A stretch of 31,605 nt of DNA from CAVXTT01 sp963764685. Lineage in GTDB: Bacteria > Bacteroidota > Ignavibacteria > Ignavibacteriales > Ignavibacteriaceae. Shown here one piece after another: positions 1-8,197 of this stretch. Both the position numbers and the translations under genes were made by a program. The notes under the pieces are model-generated. The model did no database searches, was not told the origin of the DNA, and saw only the letters and a list, made by a program, of their open reading frames with translations. Every line of letters begins with the position of its first letter. Positions within the stretch are counted from its first letter, which is position 1. The stretch lies in contig CAVXTT010000014.1 in NCBI GenBank assembly GCA_963764685.1, positions 1 to 31,605 on the forward strand, read 5' to 3'.

Positions 1-71
1 CACCCAGCCGGACTCGAACCGGCGACCTGATGATTAAGAGTCATATGCTCTACCAACTGAGCTATGGGTGC
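1..71 (-). tRNA. tRNA-Lys(CTT), 3' end cut by window edge
   Basis: Read on the minus strand the sequence folds as a tRNA. The 5' acceptor strand GCACCCA begins at 71, followed by T8-A9, D-arm GCTC...GAGC, anticodon loop CTCTTAA with anticodon CTT at 38-36, and T-arm GCCGG-TTCGAGT-CCGGC. The 3' acceptor strand runs to position 1; the base that would pair with G1, the discriminator base and any CCA lie outside the window. CTT reads the lysine codon AAG. The first anticodon-stem pair (T27-C43) is mismatched, a position that is a wobble pair in other lysine tRNAs. Confidence 0.93.
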
Positions 72-75
72 GGGG

Positions 76-107
76 CAAAATTACGAAATTTGATACATAT
101 CCGCAAA
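76..107 (-). promoter_or_regulatory. Bacteroidota-type -33/-7 promoter of the tRNA
   Basis: On the minus strand TTTG (107-104), a 20-nt spacer and TAATTTTG (83-76) match the TTTG...TAnnTTTG consensus known for the primary sigma factor of Bacteroidota. The -7 box ends 4 nt before the mature tRNA 5' end, so transcription would start at or next to tRNA position 1, leaving almost no leader. The match is direct; use by this organism's sigma factor is inferred. Confidence 0.65.
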
Positions 108-125
108 GCCCATGGATAGGGTATT

Positions 126-335
126 TCAGTCCGCATTAGACTTATCTCCCTTCAAAAAAATCAACTCTTGTTCAGATTTTGCCATAGTGTTTGCCATAGT
201 CAAATGATACCCATTTTCTGCACTACATGCTTTAACTAAGGGAATTCTAAATTTGTCCAAGGCTATTTTCAACGCATCAATAGCAATGAGCAACCAAAAA
301 ATTTCTTGACTTTCAGAGCTAATTGTAAATTTTTG
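126..335 (-). other. Orphan reading frame (about 69 codons), possible gene remnant
   Basis: One minus-strand frame is open from the stop at 336-338 to a TGA at 126-128 and has no ATG near its beginning. Its translation has ordinary protein-like composition, with segments such as EIFWLLIAIDALKIALDKF and LVKACSAENGYHLTMANTMA. A TTG at the Leu after FW or an internal ATG could start a shorter product, but no Shine-Dalgarno sequence is visible. Two 12-nt direct copies (tttgccatagt + g/c) lie at 179-202. I do not recognise a family. It may be the tail of a decayed gene upstream of the tRNA, or chance. The rest of 72-482 shows nothing else. Confidence 0.25.
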
Positions 336-482
336 TTATTTTAATTAATTTGTTGCAGTGGGTTGTGAAAAAATCGTATTTTTATTTATCAGTTTCTCCT
401 GTGTAGCGTCCTGTAACTGTTCTCTTTTAGGTTCTTGTCAAATGTTAGCAAATTGTAATTATTATTTGATTTCCCGGTCAAT

Positions 483-1583
483 ATGAAATTACACTTAATC
501 AACAATTTATTTTTTGCTGCCGCAATTTTCCTATTTCTTTTTAATATCAGCTCTTGTAGTAATACCATGATAACTAAAGATAAAAGTGAATTACTGGTAA
601 TTAGCAAACAGGGAAGTTTTTCTGTCGGGGGGACTGTAATCAATAATGCCGGTGTATTTGATCCATACAATGAGAGTGCCGCCGGCCAGTCATTGCATGG
701 AGACCACGCATATATTTTTTATCAGATACCGGAGGATGCACGAAAGCTGCCCCTGGTATTCTGGCATGGCAATATGCAATTCTCAAAAACCTGGGAGACG
801 ACTCCTGACGGACGAGAAGGTTTTCAGAATATCTTTTTACGGCGGGGATTCGGTGTGTATCTGATTGACCAGCCGCGCAGAGGGAATGCTGGCCGCAGTA
901 CAGTGGAAAATAAGGTAACTCCAAAACCAGATGACCAGGAATGGTTCTGTCTATTCCGTATCGGAATATGGCCGGATTATTTTCCGGGAGTTCAGTTCCC
1001 AAAAGACCCGGAAACATTGAATCAATATTTTCGTCAGATGACACCTAATACCGGTCCGTTTGACCTTGGTCTTCTTTCGAACACCATATCAGAATTATTT
1101 AATAAAATAGGCGATGGTATTCTGGTTACCCATTCGCAGGCAGGGAGTCCCGGCTGGCTTACTGCTGCAAAAAACGAGCATGTTAAGGCAATTATTTCAT
1201 ATGAGCCGGGAAGTAATTTTGTTTTCCCTGAAGGGGAAGTGCCTGATACAGTAGAGTGCGGGAAAAGACCTCTTTTCTCTGTGGAGATTCCAAAATCTGA
1301 GTTTATTAAGCTTACTAAAATTCCTATTATCCTGTATTTCGGAGATTATATACCTTCATCGGAATGTGAAAATCCCTTCCAGGAGTTCTGGCGTGTGCGG
1401 CTTGAAATGGCCAGGCATTGGAGGGATGTCGTGAACAGTTATGGCGGAGATGTAACAATCGTACACCTGCCGGAAATCGGGATTTACGGGAATACACATT
1501 TCCCATTTTCAGATCTTAACAACATTCAGATAGCGGATCTATTATCTGAATTTCTGCATGAAAAAGGGCTGGACTGCAAATAA
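483..1583 (+). CDS. Alpha/beta-hydrolase lipoprotein, esterase-713-like
   Basis: 366 aa. The N-terminus is hydrophobic (residues 6-22) and ends in a lipobox, ISSC, with Cys25 as predicted lipidation site, so the enzyme is probably membrane-anchored in the envelope. The body resembles the esterase 713 family of alpha/beta hydrolases: HGDHAYIFYQIPEDARKLP (72-90), oxyanion-region FWHGN (93-97), TWETTPDGREGFQ (103-115) and DQPRRGNAGRS (129-139). The nucleophile elbow is THSQAG with Ser218. By family spacing the triad would be Ser218, Glu241 (YEPG) and His339 (GNTHF). Substrate is unknown; carboxyl esters are likely. It sits alone, converging with the minus-strand T9SS gene. A weak TATTATTTG at 460-468 could be a promoter element. 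No clear Shine-Dalgarno precedes the ATG, but this start yields the complete lipoprotein signal. Confidence 0.85.
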   Translation: MKLHLINNLFFAAAIFLFLFNISSCSNTMITKDKSELLVISKQGSFSVGGTVINNAGVFDPYNESAAGQSLHGDHAYIFYQIPEDARKLPLVFWHGNMQFSKTWETTPDGREGFQNIFLRRGFGVYLIDQPRRGNAGRSTVENKVTPKPDDQEWFCLFRIGIWPDYFPGVQFPKDPETLNQYFRQMTPNTGPFDLGLLSNTISELFNKIGDGILVTHSQAGSPGWLTAAKNEHVKAIISYEPGSNFVFPEGEVPDTVECGKRPLFSVEIPKSEFIKLTKIPIILYFGDYIPSSECENPFQEFWRVRLEMARHWRDVVNSYGGDVTIVHLPEIGIYGNTHFPFSDLNNIQIADLLSEFLHEKGLDCK

Positions 1584-1692
1584 GTTCTCTAAATGCTGCC
1601 AGCGATCTCAGAATGCAGCTTCGATAGCATTCTTAAACGATTTTAAACTGATGGTAGGCATAACCAATGCGAGTGCTAGTGTATTTACCATT

Positions 1693-1719
1693 AAATAAAA
1701 CAGGAGTTAAATTAGCTCC
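1693..1719 (-). terminator. Possible terminator of the T9SS protein gene
   Basis: On the minus strand, 7 nt after the stop codon at 1726, a short hairpin (1719-1703, GGAG...CTCC extended by weaker pairs, 3-nt loop) is followed by a T-rich run (1702-1693, tgttttattt). The stem is short with one G-T pair, so it would be a weak intrinsic terminator. Confidence 0.4.
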
Positions 1720-1725
1720 CTTAAA

Positions 1726-4416
1726 TTATTTCAGAAGGATCATCTTTCTTGTTTGAACAGAAGAACCTGCTTTGAGCTGATAGAAGTATACACCACTTGG
1801 CATGTTTACCGCATTCCAGTTTATTTCATAGGAACCTGCAGGTTTTTCTGCATTAACCAATGTCTCAATTTCGTTGCCCAGAATGTCATAGATTTTTATG
1901 AGTACTAGCTGTTGGGCCGGAATTGAATATTTGAATTTTGTATTAGGATTGAACGGATTCGGGTAATTCTGTTCCAGGCTGTAAGAAAGCTCCAGTAAAT
2001 TATCATCTTTATTATCTGTAAGATTAAAATAGAAATCAATTCCGGAAGTCTCGCCGCTTCTTACTATCACAGGTAAGGCTCCGGCAGGTATGTTCATTTT
2101 GGGAGAGAACAGTTCTATATCCTGTGGTACAGCAGGATACCAGTGCAAAGTAAACATAGTACTGTTTGACAGTGTTTTTGCCCCGGTTACAAGATAATAT
2201 GAGCCGGGTCTTAAGCCGGTGAGTTTATAAGTGCCCGGCACAGGACCGTCAGAGTTTAGATATGCTGAGATTTTACTGACAAATCCGAATACATCATAAG
2301 CGACAAGCTCATACAACCCATCCTGCAGAGGATTTCCATTATCATAGATAGTCCCGGAAATACTTCCGTAAGCTTTTTGCATAACCAGGTCGTCAGCTAT
2401 TTGTGTACCCGGTACATTAACTGTTTTACTTAAAGGATCAAAGATACTTGCTCCTCCGCCGTAATAGGTTACAGCAAGACTATCATCTTTGGAAGGAAAG
2501 CTATTGTAAGTAACAGCGCAGAATTTATAGGAACCGAATAAAGAATACAATTCATAAGCGCCTGCAAAGGACAACATTGAATTCTGTATTAAACCTGTTC
2601 CGGCGCTGTCATACATAAAGACATCTGTCATATTATCGGAACCGTCTATTCCAAGACCCTCCGGGTCTTTAACGAAACCTTTTAGCTTTCCTGAAAGATT
2701 TAAATTGAAATCAGCTGTATAAGCAGAGGTATCAATCAGCTCTACTTCCAATGCAGTTTCAAATGTATATTTGTTATTGTACCATTGAGAGGCATAGTCC
2801 AGAGATCCGTCAAATGCTAGTTTGTATACACCTGGTTTAAGACCATAGATAATATAAGATCCTTCCTTTATCTGGCCTCCTCTTACACGATAATGATTAA
2901 TATCGTAGGCGTCAATATATCCGTTAGATGTTATGGGGGTACCGTTATATAAAACCTTTCCTTTTATTTTTGCCCCGGGCTGCAGGACAAAGTTTATATT
3001 TTTAACGGAATCAGAAACGGGTACCTCGATGAAATCAGCCTCTTCGAAGGAAGATTTACTGTTATACCATTGGGGGATATATTTTTCTGAAGTGATACGG
3101 ATTTTATATTTACCGGGTAAGAGAGAATAGTACTTATAGTTATTATTTATCCGCTGCTGCGGCATATAGGTTTCGTGGCCGGATTCATCGTACAGATATA
3201 AATATGTATACTGGGTTACAGGCTGATTGTAAATATCAGTAAAGGTTCCTGATATAGTTCCGCCATACTCCATATTAAGGTTAATACCCCTGAGAGTATC
3301 TGGAGGAATGATAGTTATGTTTGCAGCCTCCTCAAATGAATAGCCCCCGTAATATAAATTCATGTAGTTGTCCTGGTAAGGACAGGCGACACGGAGTTTA
3401 TATTCGCCGGCAGTGATTCCCTTGATAAAAAATTTTCCGGAAGAATCAACAGGACTCAAACTGACATATTCCTGATCCTGATTTACAATATAGACATAAG
3501 CCGATGGGGAATAGTAAGGCTGACCTCCCGGCTTAAAAAGTTGTCCTGTTACAGCTCCCGCTTTGCCCAGGAGGAAGTTGATGTTTTCTGTTATACCTGG
3601 TTCTGTTACATGCACAAGGGTTGCATGCCTCTGATCAAATGAATTATCGTACCAGAAATCTTCATAATTTTCATCTCCATAATAGGCAGTCCGTACTTTA
3701 TAATCTCCGCTGGGAATGGGTCCCGCATAATAATATCCTGATGAATCAGTCTTGCATTCAGAGTAAGCAAATTCGTTTGAAACATATATCCAAACACCAA
3801 GTATTGGCTGGTTATCTTTAGTCTTTACATAACCTGAAATACCCCCTGTGTACCTGCGTAAAGTAAAATCTATACCAGTTACATCCTGGGCATTGGGAAT
3901 ATATACAAGGGTCGCATCCTGCCATTTCAATGCATCATTGTAATATTCCCCCTCATATTTACCTGAAGATGCCTTTACATAATAGTGTATCTCGGGTATA
4001 AGCCCAACTGTTTTATAGTAACCATTTGTGTCAATGGGACTGGACGTAATATAATCACCGAATTCATTATAAATATCTATTAAGACCAGAGCATCTTTAA
4101 CAGGAGTAAGACTGTCCACCGTCGTATAAACAGTGCCGGATATTGTACCAAAACCCATTGCAGCATCTGAAGGCCGGGAGAAATTTCTTATCTCCTTCTG
4201 TGATTTCCCTTCAGAGAGCATTTTGATCATTTGCTGCTGGTGCTGTTCAATCCTTCTGAAAACATCCTCACTGCTGAACGGGAGTTCGTATGTCTTTGTG
4301 TTTTTGTTTTTGAGTGGATTCAGGACCAGCTTTTCCCAGTAACTGTTTTGTGCAAGGATGCTGCTGGATAGAATGAAGAGGAATAAAATGCTGAGAAATA
4401 TTACCGCTTTTTTCAT
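1726..4416 (-). CDS. Secreted seven-module repeat protein with T9SS sorting domain
   Basis: 896 aa. It has a signal peptide (residues 1-22, cleavage probably after ILAQ), a charged linker (30-85), then seven beta-sandwich modules of roughly 97 aa resembling carboxypeptidase-regulatory-like/SdrD-B-like domains. They begin with G-x-(I/V/L)-x-G-x-(V/L/F/I) at about 90, 191, 287, 385, 481, 576 and 684. Most modules contain a central GxYxxxxLxPGxYK-type strand pair and end with an aromatic-rich motif of the (W/Y)YxxxxxFExA type. Residues ~812-896 are a type A C-terminal sorting domain (QNYPNPFNP, then PSGVYFYQLKAG, ending KMILLK), which directs outer-membrane export by T9SS and surface anchoring or release. 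No catalytic motif was seen; adhesion or glycan binding is a guess. The gene is monocistronic, with a weak terminator after its stop. Confidence 0.85.
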   Translation of the reverse strand: MKKAVIFLSILFLFILSSSILAQNSYWEKLVLNPLKNKNTKTYELPFSSEDVFRRIEQHQQQMIKMLSEGKSQKEIRNFSRPSDAAMGFGTISGTVYTTVDSLTPVKDALVLIDIYNEFGDYITSSPIDTNGYYKTVGLIPEIHYYVKASSGKYEGEYYNDALKWQDATLVYIPNAQDVTGIDFTLRRYTGGISGYVKTKDNQPILGVWIYVSNEFAYSECKTDSSGYYYAGPIPSGDYKVRTAYYGDENYEDFWYDNSFDQRHATLVHVTEPGITENINFLLGKAGAVTGQLFKPGGQPYYSPSAYVYIVNQDQEYVSLSPVDSSGKFFIKGITAGEYKLRVACPYQDNYMNLYYGGYSFEEAANITIIPPDTLRGINLNMEYGGTISGTFTDIYNQPVTQYTYLYLYDESGHETYMPQQRINNNYKYYSLLPGKYKIRITSEKYIPQWYNSKSSFEEADFIEVPVSDSVKNINFVLQPGAKIKGKVLYNGTPITSNGYIDAYDINHYRVRGGQIKEGSYIIYGLKPGVYKLAFDGSLDYASQWYNNKYTFETALEVELIDTSAYTADFNLNLSGKLKGFVKDPEGLGIDGSDNMTDVFMYDSAGTGLIQNSMLSFAGAYELYSLFGSYKFCAVTYNSFPSKDDSLAVTYYGGGASIFDPLSKTVNVPGTQIADDLVMQKAYGSISGTIYDNGNPLQDGLYELVAYDVFGFVSKISAYLNSDGPVPGTYKLTGLRPGSYYLVTGAKTLSNSTMFTLHWYPAVPQDIELFSPKMNIPAGALPVIVRSGETSGIDFYFNLTDNKDDNLLELSYSLEQNYPNPFNPNTKFKYSIPAQQLVLIKIYDILGNEIETLVNAEKPAGSYEINWNAVNMPSGVYFYQLKAGSSVQTRKMILLK

Positions 4417-4629
4417 GACAGGTACTCCGGCGAAAATTTTTAAATATGTGAAGAGTACGTGTATAATTTAATGATTAAATAAATAAAAATTGTCATTATT
4501 TTTAATGTTCGAGGTTCGAAGTTAGTATCGGGGGTGAATCCGACCTTTCCATTCTCCCTCTCTTCATAAGGTACAGTTAACCTACGTTTCACCTTCAACT
4601 TGCTTGTTGCATATCGGCGGGGTGATTTG

Positions 4630-4668
4630 GAAAACATTGCTTCGTCGGGGACTCCTCGTAATGACAAG
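4630..4668 (-). repeat. Copy of a widespread dispersed GACGAAGCAAT-type repeat
   Basis: Read on the minus strand, the segment starts tcattacgaggagtc and continues ccccgacgaagcaatg. It resembles the interspersed sequence tcattgcgaggagc...gacgaagcaatc found in many unrelated bacterial genomes and often mistranslated as small proteins with a DEAI-like string. Only one copy is present here, so repetitiveness within this genome cannot be shown from the window. Confidence 0.45.
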
Positions 4669-4859
4669 TGAAATGAACGGACAGGCTGCCGTGATATTTC
4701 AAACTACTTATGGGGCAACCTATACCTACAAAATAAGCAACCGATCAGCACATCAGCACTGACACATACTCGTAATCCTGTAAAAAGGGCATTCAATTAT
4801 AACTGACTTCCATTAAAAAAGAAAGCAGCACATTCTTCAACCCCCTAATACTCCAATCC

Positions 4860-4973
4860 CTACTTCAACAGTACCATCTTCCTCGTCTGAATAAATTCTC
4901 CTGCCTTTAGCTGGTATAAGTAAACACCGCTTGGAAGATTAGCCGCATCCCATGAGCTTTCCACCATATTCCA
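4860..4973 (-). pseudogene. Relic of a T9SS C-terminal sorting domain
   Basis: One minus-strand frame, ending at the TAG 4862-4860, translates to the last 37 residues of a type A sorting domain: SSWDAANLPSGVYLYQLKAG followed by EFIQTRKMVLLK. That is the same ending as the two intact T9SS proteins in this window. Upstream in frame there is a TGA after only three more codons, and no body of a secreted protein precedes it before the next gene begins at 5061. The relic therefore marks a T9SS substrate gene whose 5' part was deleted, probably when the 5061 operon came to lie next to it. Confidence 0.8.
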
Positions 4974-5060
4974 CAAAATAATTCAGCATTATGGAATAAT
5001 TTTTATTAATTTAGCCCTGTCCCGGAATCTCTTGATCTTAATTTTTCCACGGAGTATAGG

Positions 5061-6266
5061 ATGCTCGAGATAAATACCATTCAAAAGAATACCCTCAGAA
5101 TTATTGAAGTTAAAGGAAGAATAGATGGAATGACCTCCTCTGACCTGGAGAAGGAAATTACACGTGTTACTTCTGAAGGCGACCGTGTTATTGCTGTTAA
5201 TCTCGCCTGCATTAATTATGTAAGCAGCGCAGGATTGCGTGTTTTTCTCTCTTCTCAAAAAATGCTTAAAAATATTGGAGGCGAGCTGCTTTTGCTCTCC
5301 CTGCCTCCACAGGTTACAGATGTTTTCTCGACGAGCGGTTTTGCTTCATTGTTCCGGATTTTTACTGATGAGACCGAACTGCTTAAGAATTCTGAACTTT
5401 CACCTTCAGCATATAGCCTGATAAATGGGATGAGGTTTGTTCATAAAAATATCTCATGCCCCAAAGGGAAATTATTTATCATCGGGGATCAGGAAAAACT
5501 TCAGGATAAACTTTACCGCAAGGAAGATGTTGTTAAGGTAAATTCCTTTTCAATAAGGTTTGGTGCAGGTATAGCAGTTTTAGGCGATAATTATGAAGAA
5601 TATAAAAATCTATTCGGTGAAACAGCAGTGATCAATCATAATTTTTATAGTTATCCTGCTGCAAAAAAATCGGCAGTTGACTACATGCTGAAAGAACAGA
5701 TTAATTCTATGCTGAAATACAATTTTCTTTATGGATTTGGAGTCAGCGGCGGCTTTTCTGCTCTGCTGAAGCTTCCGGAAATCAATAACTTCATCTCTCT
5801 TAATGAAGTTATTAATGCATCAAAGGAAATGGCCCAAACCAATCTATTCGGCGTTGTGATGCTTGCTGAAAGCGGCGGAATTTATGCGATGAACCTGAAA
5901 AAGAGTCCGATTGCTGAAAATAAGCCGGACAATGAAGGAATTTTTGCACAAAGTAATTTTTCTGACTGGATGGATTTTCCAATCGAACCTTCAAACAGCA
6001 GCAATATTATTGCAGCTGTCGGAATTGCAGTAAAAGACAGAAATCTTCTTAGTGAAAAACACATATCAATGTTCTCGGAAGATTCTGATTTCCATTTACA
6101 TTGTATTGTTTTTGAAAAAGATTTTTTAAGCAAAAATCTCAACAGCTTTGATGATGAATTGAACAGGGTAGCGAAAGATCTTAAGCCTTTAAAAGTACAG
6201 CACCTGCTGAGCAGATCTAAATTCAAAAGCGGTATGCTCGGAATTATTGAACTTGAGGAATTCTGA
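5061..6266 (+). CDS. STAS-domain regulator with unknown C-terminal domain X
   Basis: 401 aa, cytoplasmic. Residues 1-110 form a STAS domain (anti-anti-sigma type): beta strands around LRIIEVKGRID, then INYVSSAGLRVFL, where Ser55/Ser56 occupy the place phosphorylated in SpoIIAA-like antagonists; the usual preceding Asp is Val54. Residues ~120-401 form a domain I do not recognise, with RFGAGIAVLGDNYEEYKNLF (166-185) and VVMLAESGGIYAM (265-277). The same two-domain order occurs in the protein at 12404-14644 (for example AESGG against GESAG), so the two are paralogues. It heads an operon: its TGA overlaps the ATG of the permease-receptor gene by one base. The start is supported by ACGGAG about 9 nt upstream. 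A role in partner-switching control of, or by, the transporter is inferred. Confidence 0.8.
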   Translation: MLEINTIQKNTLRIIEVKGRIDGMTSSDLEKEITRVTSEGDRVIAVNLACINYVSSAGLRVFLSSQKMLKNIGGELLLLSLPPQVTDVFSTSGFASLFRIFTDETELLKNSELSPSAYSLINGMRFVHKNISCPKGKLFIIGDQEKLQDKLYRKEDVVKVNSFSIRFGAGIAVLGDNYEEYKNLFGETAVINHNFYSYPAAKKSAVDYMLKEQINSMLKYNFLYGFGVSGGFSALLKLPEINNFISLNEVINASKEMAQTNLFGVVMLAESGGIYAMNLKKSPIAENKPDNEGIFAQSNFSDWMDFPIEPSNSSNIIAAVGIAVKDRNLLSEKHISMFSEDSDFHLHCIVFEKDFLSKNLNSFDDELNRVAKDLKPLKVQHLLSRSKFKSGMLGIIELEEF

Positions 6267-8179
6267 TGGATGTCTGGCTTGGTGCAATAAATCTGGGTTT
6301 CTTATATAGCTTTATGGCTATAGGAACTTTCATTACATACAAGATTTACAATTTCCCTGACATAACAGTCGATGGTACATTTACTACCGGTGCTTCTATA
6401 ACTGCAATAATGGTCATCTCGGGAGTAAATCCGTTTTTGGCATTAACAGCTTCGTTCCTTGGCGGTGCAATAGGCGGTGTTTTTACCGGTGTTATTCATA
6501 CAAAATTTAAAATTAATGGACTTCTTGCCGGTATTCTTGTTATGACAGGATTGTATTCCGTTAATCTGAAAATAATGGGACAAGCAAATATTCCCCTCCT
6601 TTCTACTCCAGGGTTTGTAACTGCTTTTGATAAATACAATCCCGGACTGCAAAGTGAACTCTGGTTATTTATCTGTCTTTTTTCTGCAATGTTCATTTTC
6701 TGGGTTATAATTTCTCTTTTCTTTAAAACAGATTTCGGTATATCAATGCGGGCCACTGGAAATAATCCGATCATGGTTTCTGCAAACGGCGTAAACGAAA
6801 ACGCATATAAAATTTTCGGAATTGCTCTTGCTAATGGATTTGTCGGGCTTTCAGGAGCATTAGTCGCACAGTACCAGGGATTCTCAGACATAGGAATGGG
6901 AGTAGGTTCAATAGTCGCCAGCCTTGCAGCAGTAATTATTGGCGAAGCAATAATCAAGCACCGTTCAATATTTCTGAAAGTTTTCAGTGTAATTCTCGGG
7001 TCGGTTGTATTCAGAATAATGGTTGCGCTGGCACTCATGGTTGGGCTGGATCCAAATGATCTTAAACTAATTACCGCTGTTTTTGTACTACTGACGCTTG
7101 TTGCTTCGGGTGCTTTTGCCTTTGGTAAAATCAAGTTTCCTTTTAAACTTCAAATGGCTCTGAGACCGGCTTATTTATTAGGCGGATTAATTTTAATTCT
7201 TACCGGTTTCTTTATCTACTCACAGTTTATCAAAGAGAAACCGAAAGAGTTAGTTAAAATAGGAATCGTTCTGGCCAATGATAGCGCCATCCTCACCAAT
7301 ACTCTTGAAGGATTTATTGAGAAAATGCATCAGCTTGGATATAAAGAAGGTGAAAACTGTACCATTCTGCAATCCAATGCCAACGGTGATGTCCCGACAA
7401 TAAATACGATCCTGGATAATTATATAAACATGGGGGTGGATATTTATGTCCCTATTTCAACAGTTTCGGCTCAGGCAACTATAAATAAAATAAAAGATAA
7501 ACCTATAGTCTTTGCAACCATTGCTAATCCGTTCATTATCGGTGCTGGTAAATCAGAAACGGACCATGTTAAAAATATTACCGGTGTATATGGGGCAATG
7601 CCTGTACAGGAATTAATAAATGTTGTAAGAAAATTATATACAGGTAAATTAAAAATCGGAGCAATCTGGAATCCATCATTTGCAAATTCCGTTAACAATG
7701 TCGGGCTTCTGAAAACTGCAATTACGAAAGATAAAAATATAGAATTCGTAGGAGCTACCATTACTTCTACTGCCGAAGTATACCAGGCCGCCGTTTCATT
7801 GGTAAATAAAGGGATTGATATATTCTTCCTGGTACCTGATATATATGTTTTTGCTGCATTCGAATCCGTTTATAAAGCAGCCTTGAAAGGAAAGATCCCG
7901 ATAGTTGGAGGTGATGTCGAAAGTCTTCCACGCGGGGCTCTAGTAGTTTACGGTTATGAATATGCAATTAATGGACACCAGGCTGCGGAAATGGTGGATA
8001 GAATTATAAGAAAAGAAGATCCTGCGGGTATACCATTTCAAAGAAACAGGCAGGCTGTCCTGGGACTCAATTTAGATGTGGCTGAAAAAATCGGTGTCAT
8101 TTTCCCCGAAGAATTAAAGCACGAAGCAAATGCGGTTGTTGAACATAATGAATTCATAAAGAAATTTGTAAATCTTTGA
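6266..8179 (+). CDS. ABC permease fused to ABC_sub_bind substrate receptor
   Basis: 637 aa. Residues 1-325 are an integral membrane permease of the branched-chain-like type (COG4120 group), with about nine hydrophobic segments and conserved FPDITVDGTFTTGA (30-43) and GISMRATGNNP (158-168). A last transmembrane segment (~302-322) leads into residues ~330-637, a periplasmic binding protein of the ABC_sub_bind family (PF04392/COG2984): KIGIVLANDSAIL, then FVGATITSTAEVYQA. In most genomes these are two genes; here the receptor is tethered after the permease. Relatives include putative tryptophan/tyrosine importers (TrpXYZ-like), so an aromatic or similar small ligand is possible but unproven. Translation is coupled to the STAS gene (TGATG overlap). 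The ATPase follows after 18 bp. Confidence 0.85.
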   Translation: MDVWLGAINLGFLYSFMAIGTFITYKIYNFPDITVDGTFTTGASITAIMVISGVNPFLALTASFLGGAIGGVFTGVIHTKFKINGLLAGILVMTGLYSVNLKIMGQANIPLLSTPGFVTAFDKYNPGLQSELWLFICLFSAMFIFWVIISLFFKTDFGISMRATGNNPIMVSANGVNENAYKIFGIALANGFVGLSGALVAQYQGFSDIGMGVGSIVASLAAVIIGEAIIKHRSIFLKVFSVILGSVVFRIMVALALMVGLDPNDLKLITAVFVLLTLVASGAFAFGKIKFPFKLQMALRPAYLLGGLILILTGFFIYSQFIKEKPKELVKIGIVLANDSAILTNTLEGFIEKMHQLGYKEGENCTILQSNANGDVPTINTILDNYINMGVDIYVPISTVSAQATINKIKDKPIVFATIANPFIIGAGKSETDHVKNITGVYGAMPVQELINVVRKLYTGKLKIGAIWNPSFANSVNNVGLLKTAITKDKNIEFVGATITSTAEVYQAAVSLVNKGIDIFFLVPDIYVFAAFESVYKAALKGKIPIVGGDVESLPRGALVVYGYEYAINGHQAAEMVDRIIRKEDPAGIPFQRNRQAVLGLNLDVAEKIGVIFPEELKHEANAVVEHNEFIKKFVNL

Positions 8180-8197
8180 ATATGATCTGATAAAAAA

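Larger units (their letters stand above)
4417..5060. other. 644-bp intergenic region: repeat and gene relic
   Basis: Apart from the dispersed repeat at 4630-4668, the sorting-domain relic at 4860-4973 and the ribosome-binding site ACGGAG just upstream of the ATG at 5061, I see nothing functional. Positions 4680-4859 hold no open frame, hairpin or recognisable RNA. An open frame at 4440-4667 (minus) overlaps the dispersed repeat and is not a convincing gene. Confidence 0.5.

Noticed and set aside
1..120. Integration (att) site of a mobile element at the tRNA
   Set aside because: No integrase gene or duplicated tRNA 3' segment was seen, and the tRNA 3' end lies at the window edge so the relevant side is not visible.
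640..1044. 134-aa minus-strand frame inside the esterase gene
   Set aside because: It is antisense to conserved esterase motifs, with low-complexity His/Arg/Pro composition and no supported start.
4440..4667. 75-aa minus-strand frame beginning MSLRGVPDEAM
   Set aside because: Its N-terminal half is a translation of the dispersed GACGAAGCAAT repeat, a known source of spurious small proteins.
6496..7134. 212-aa open frame on the minus strand inside the permease gene
   Set aside because: It is fully antisense to the well-conserved permease domain, has no recognisable motif and reads as the Ile/Thr/Ala/Pro-rich complement of a hydrophobic protein.
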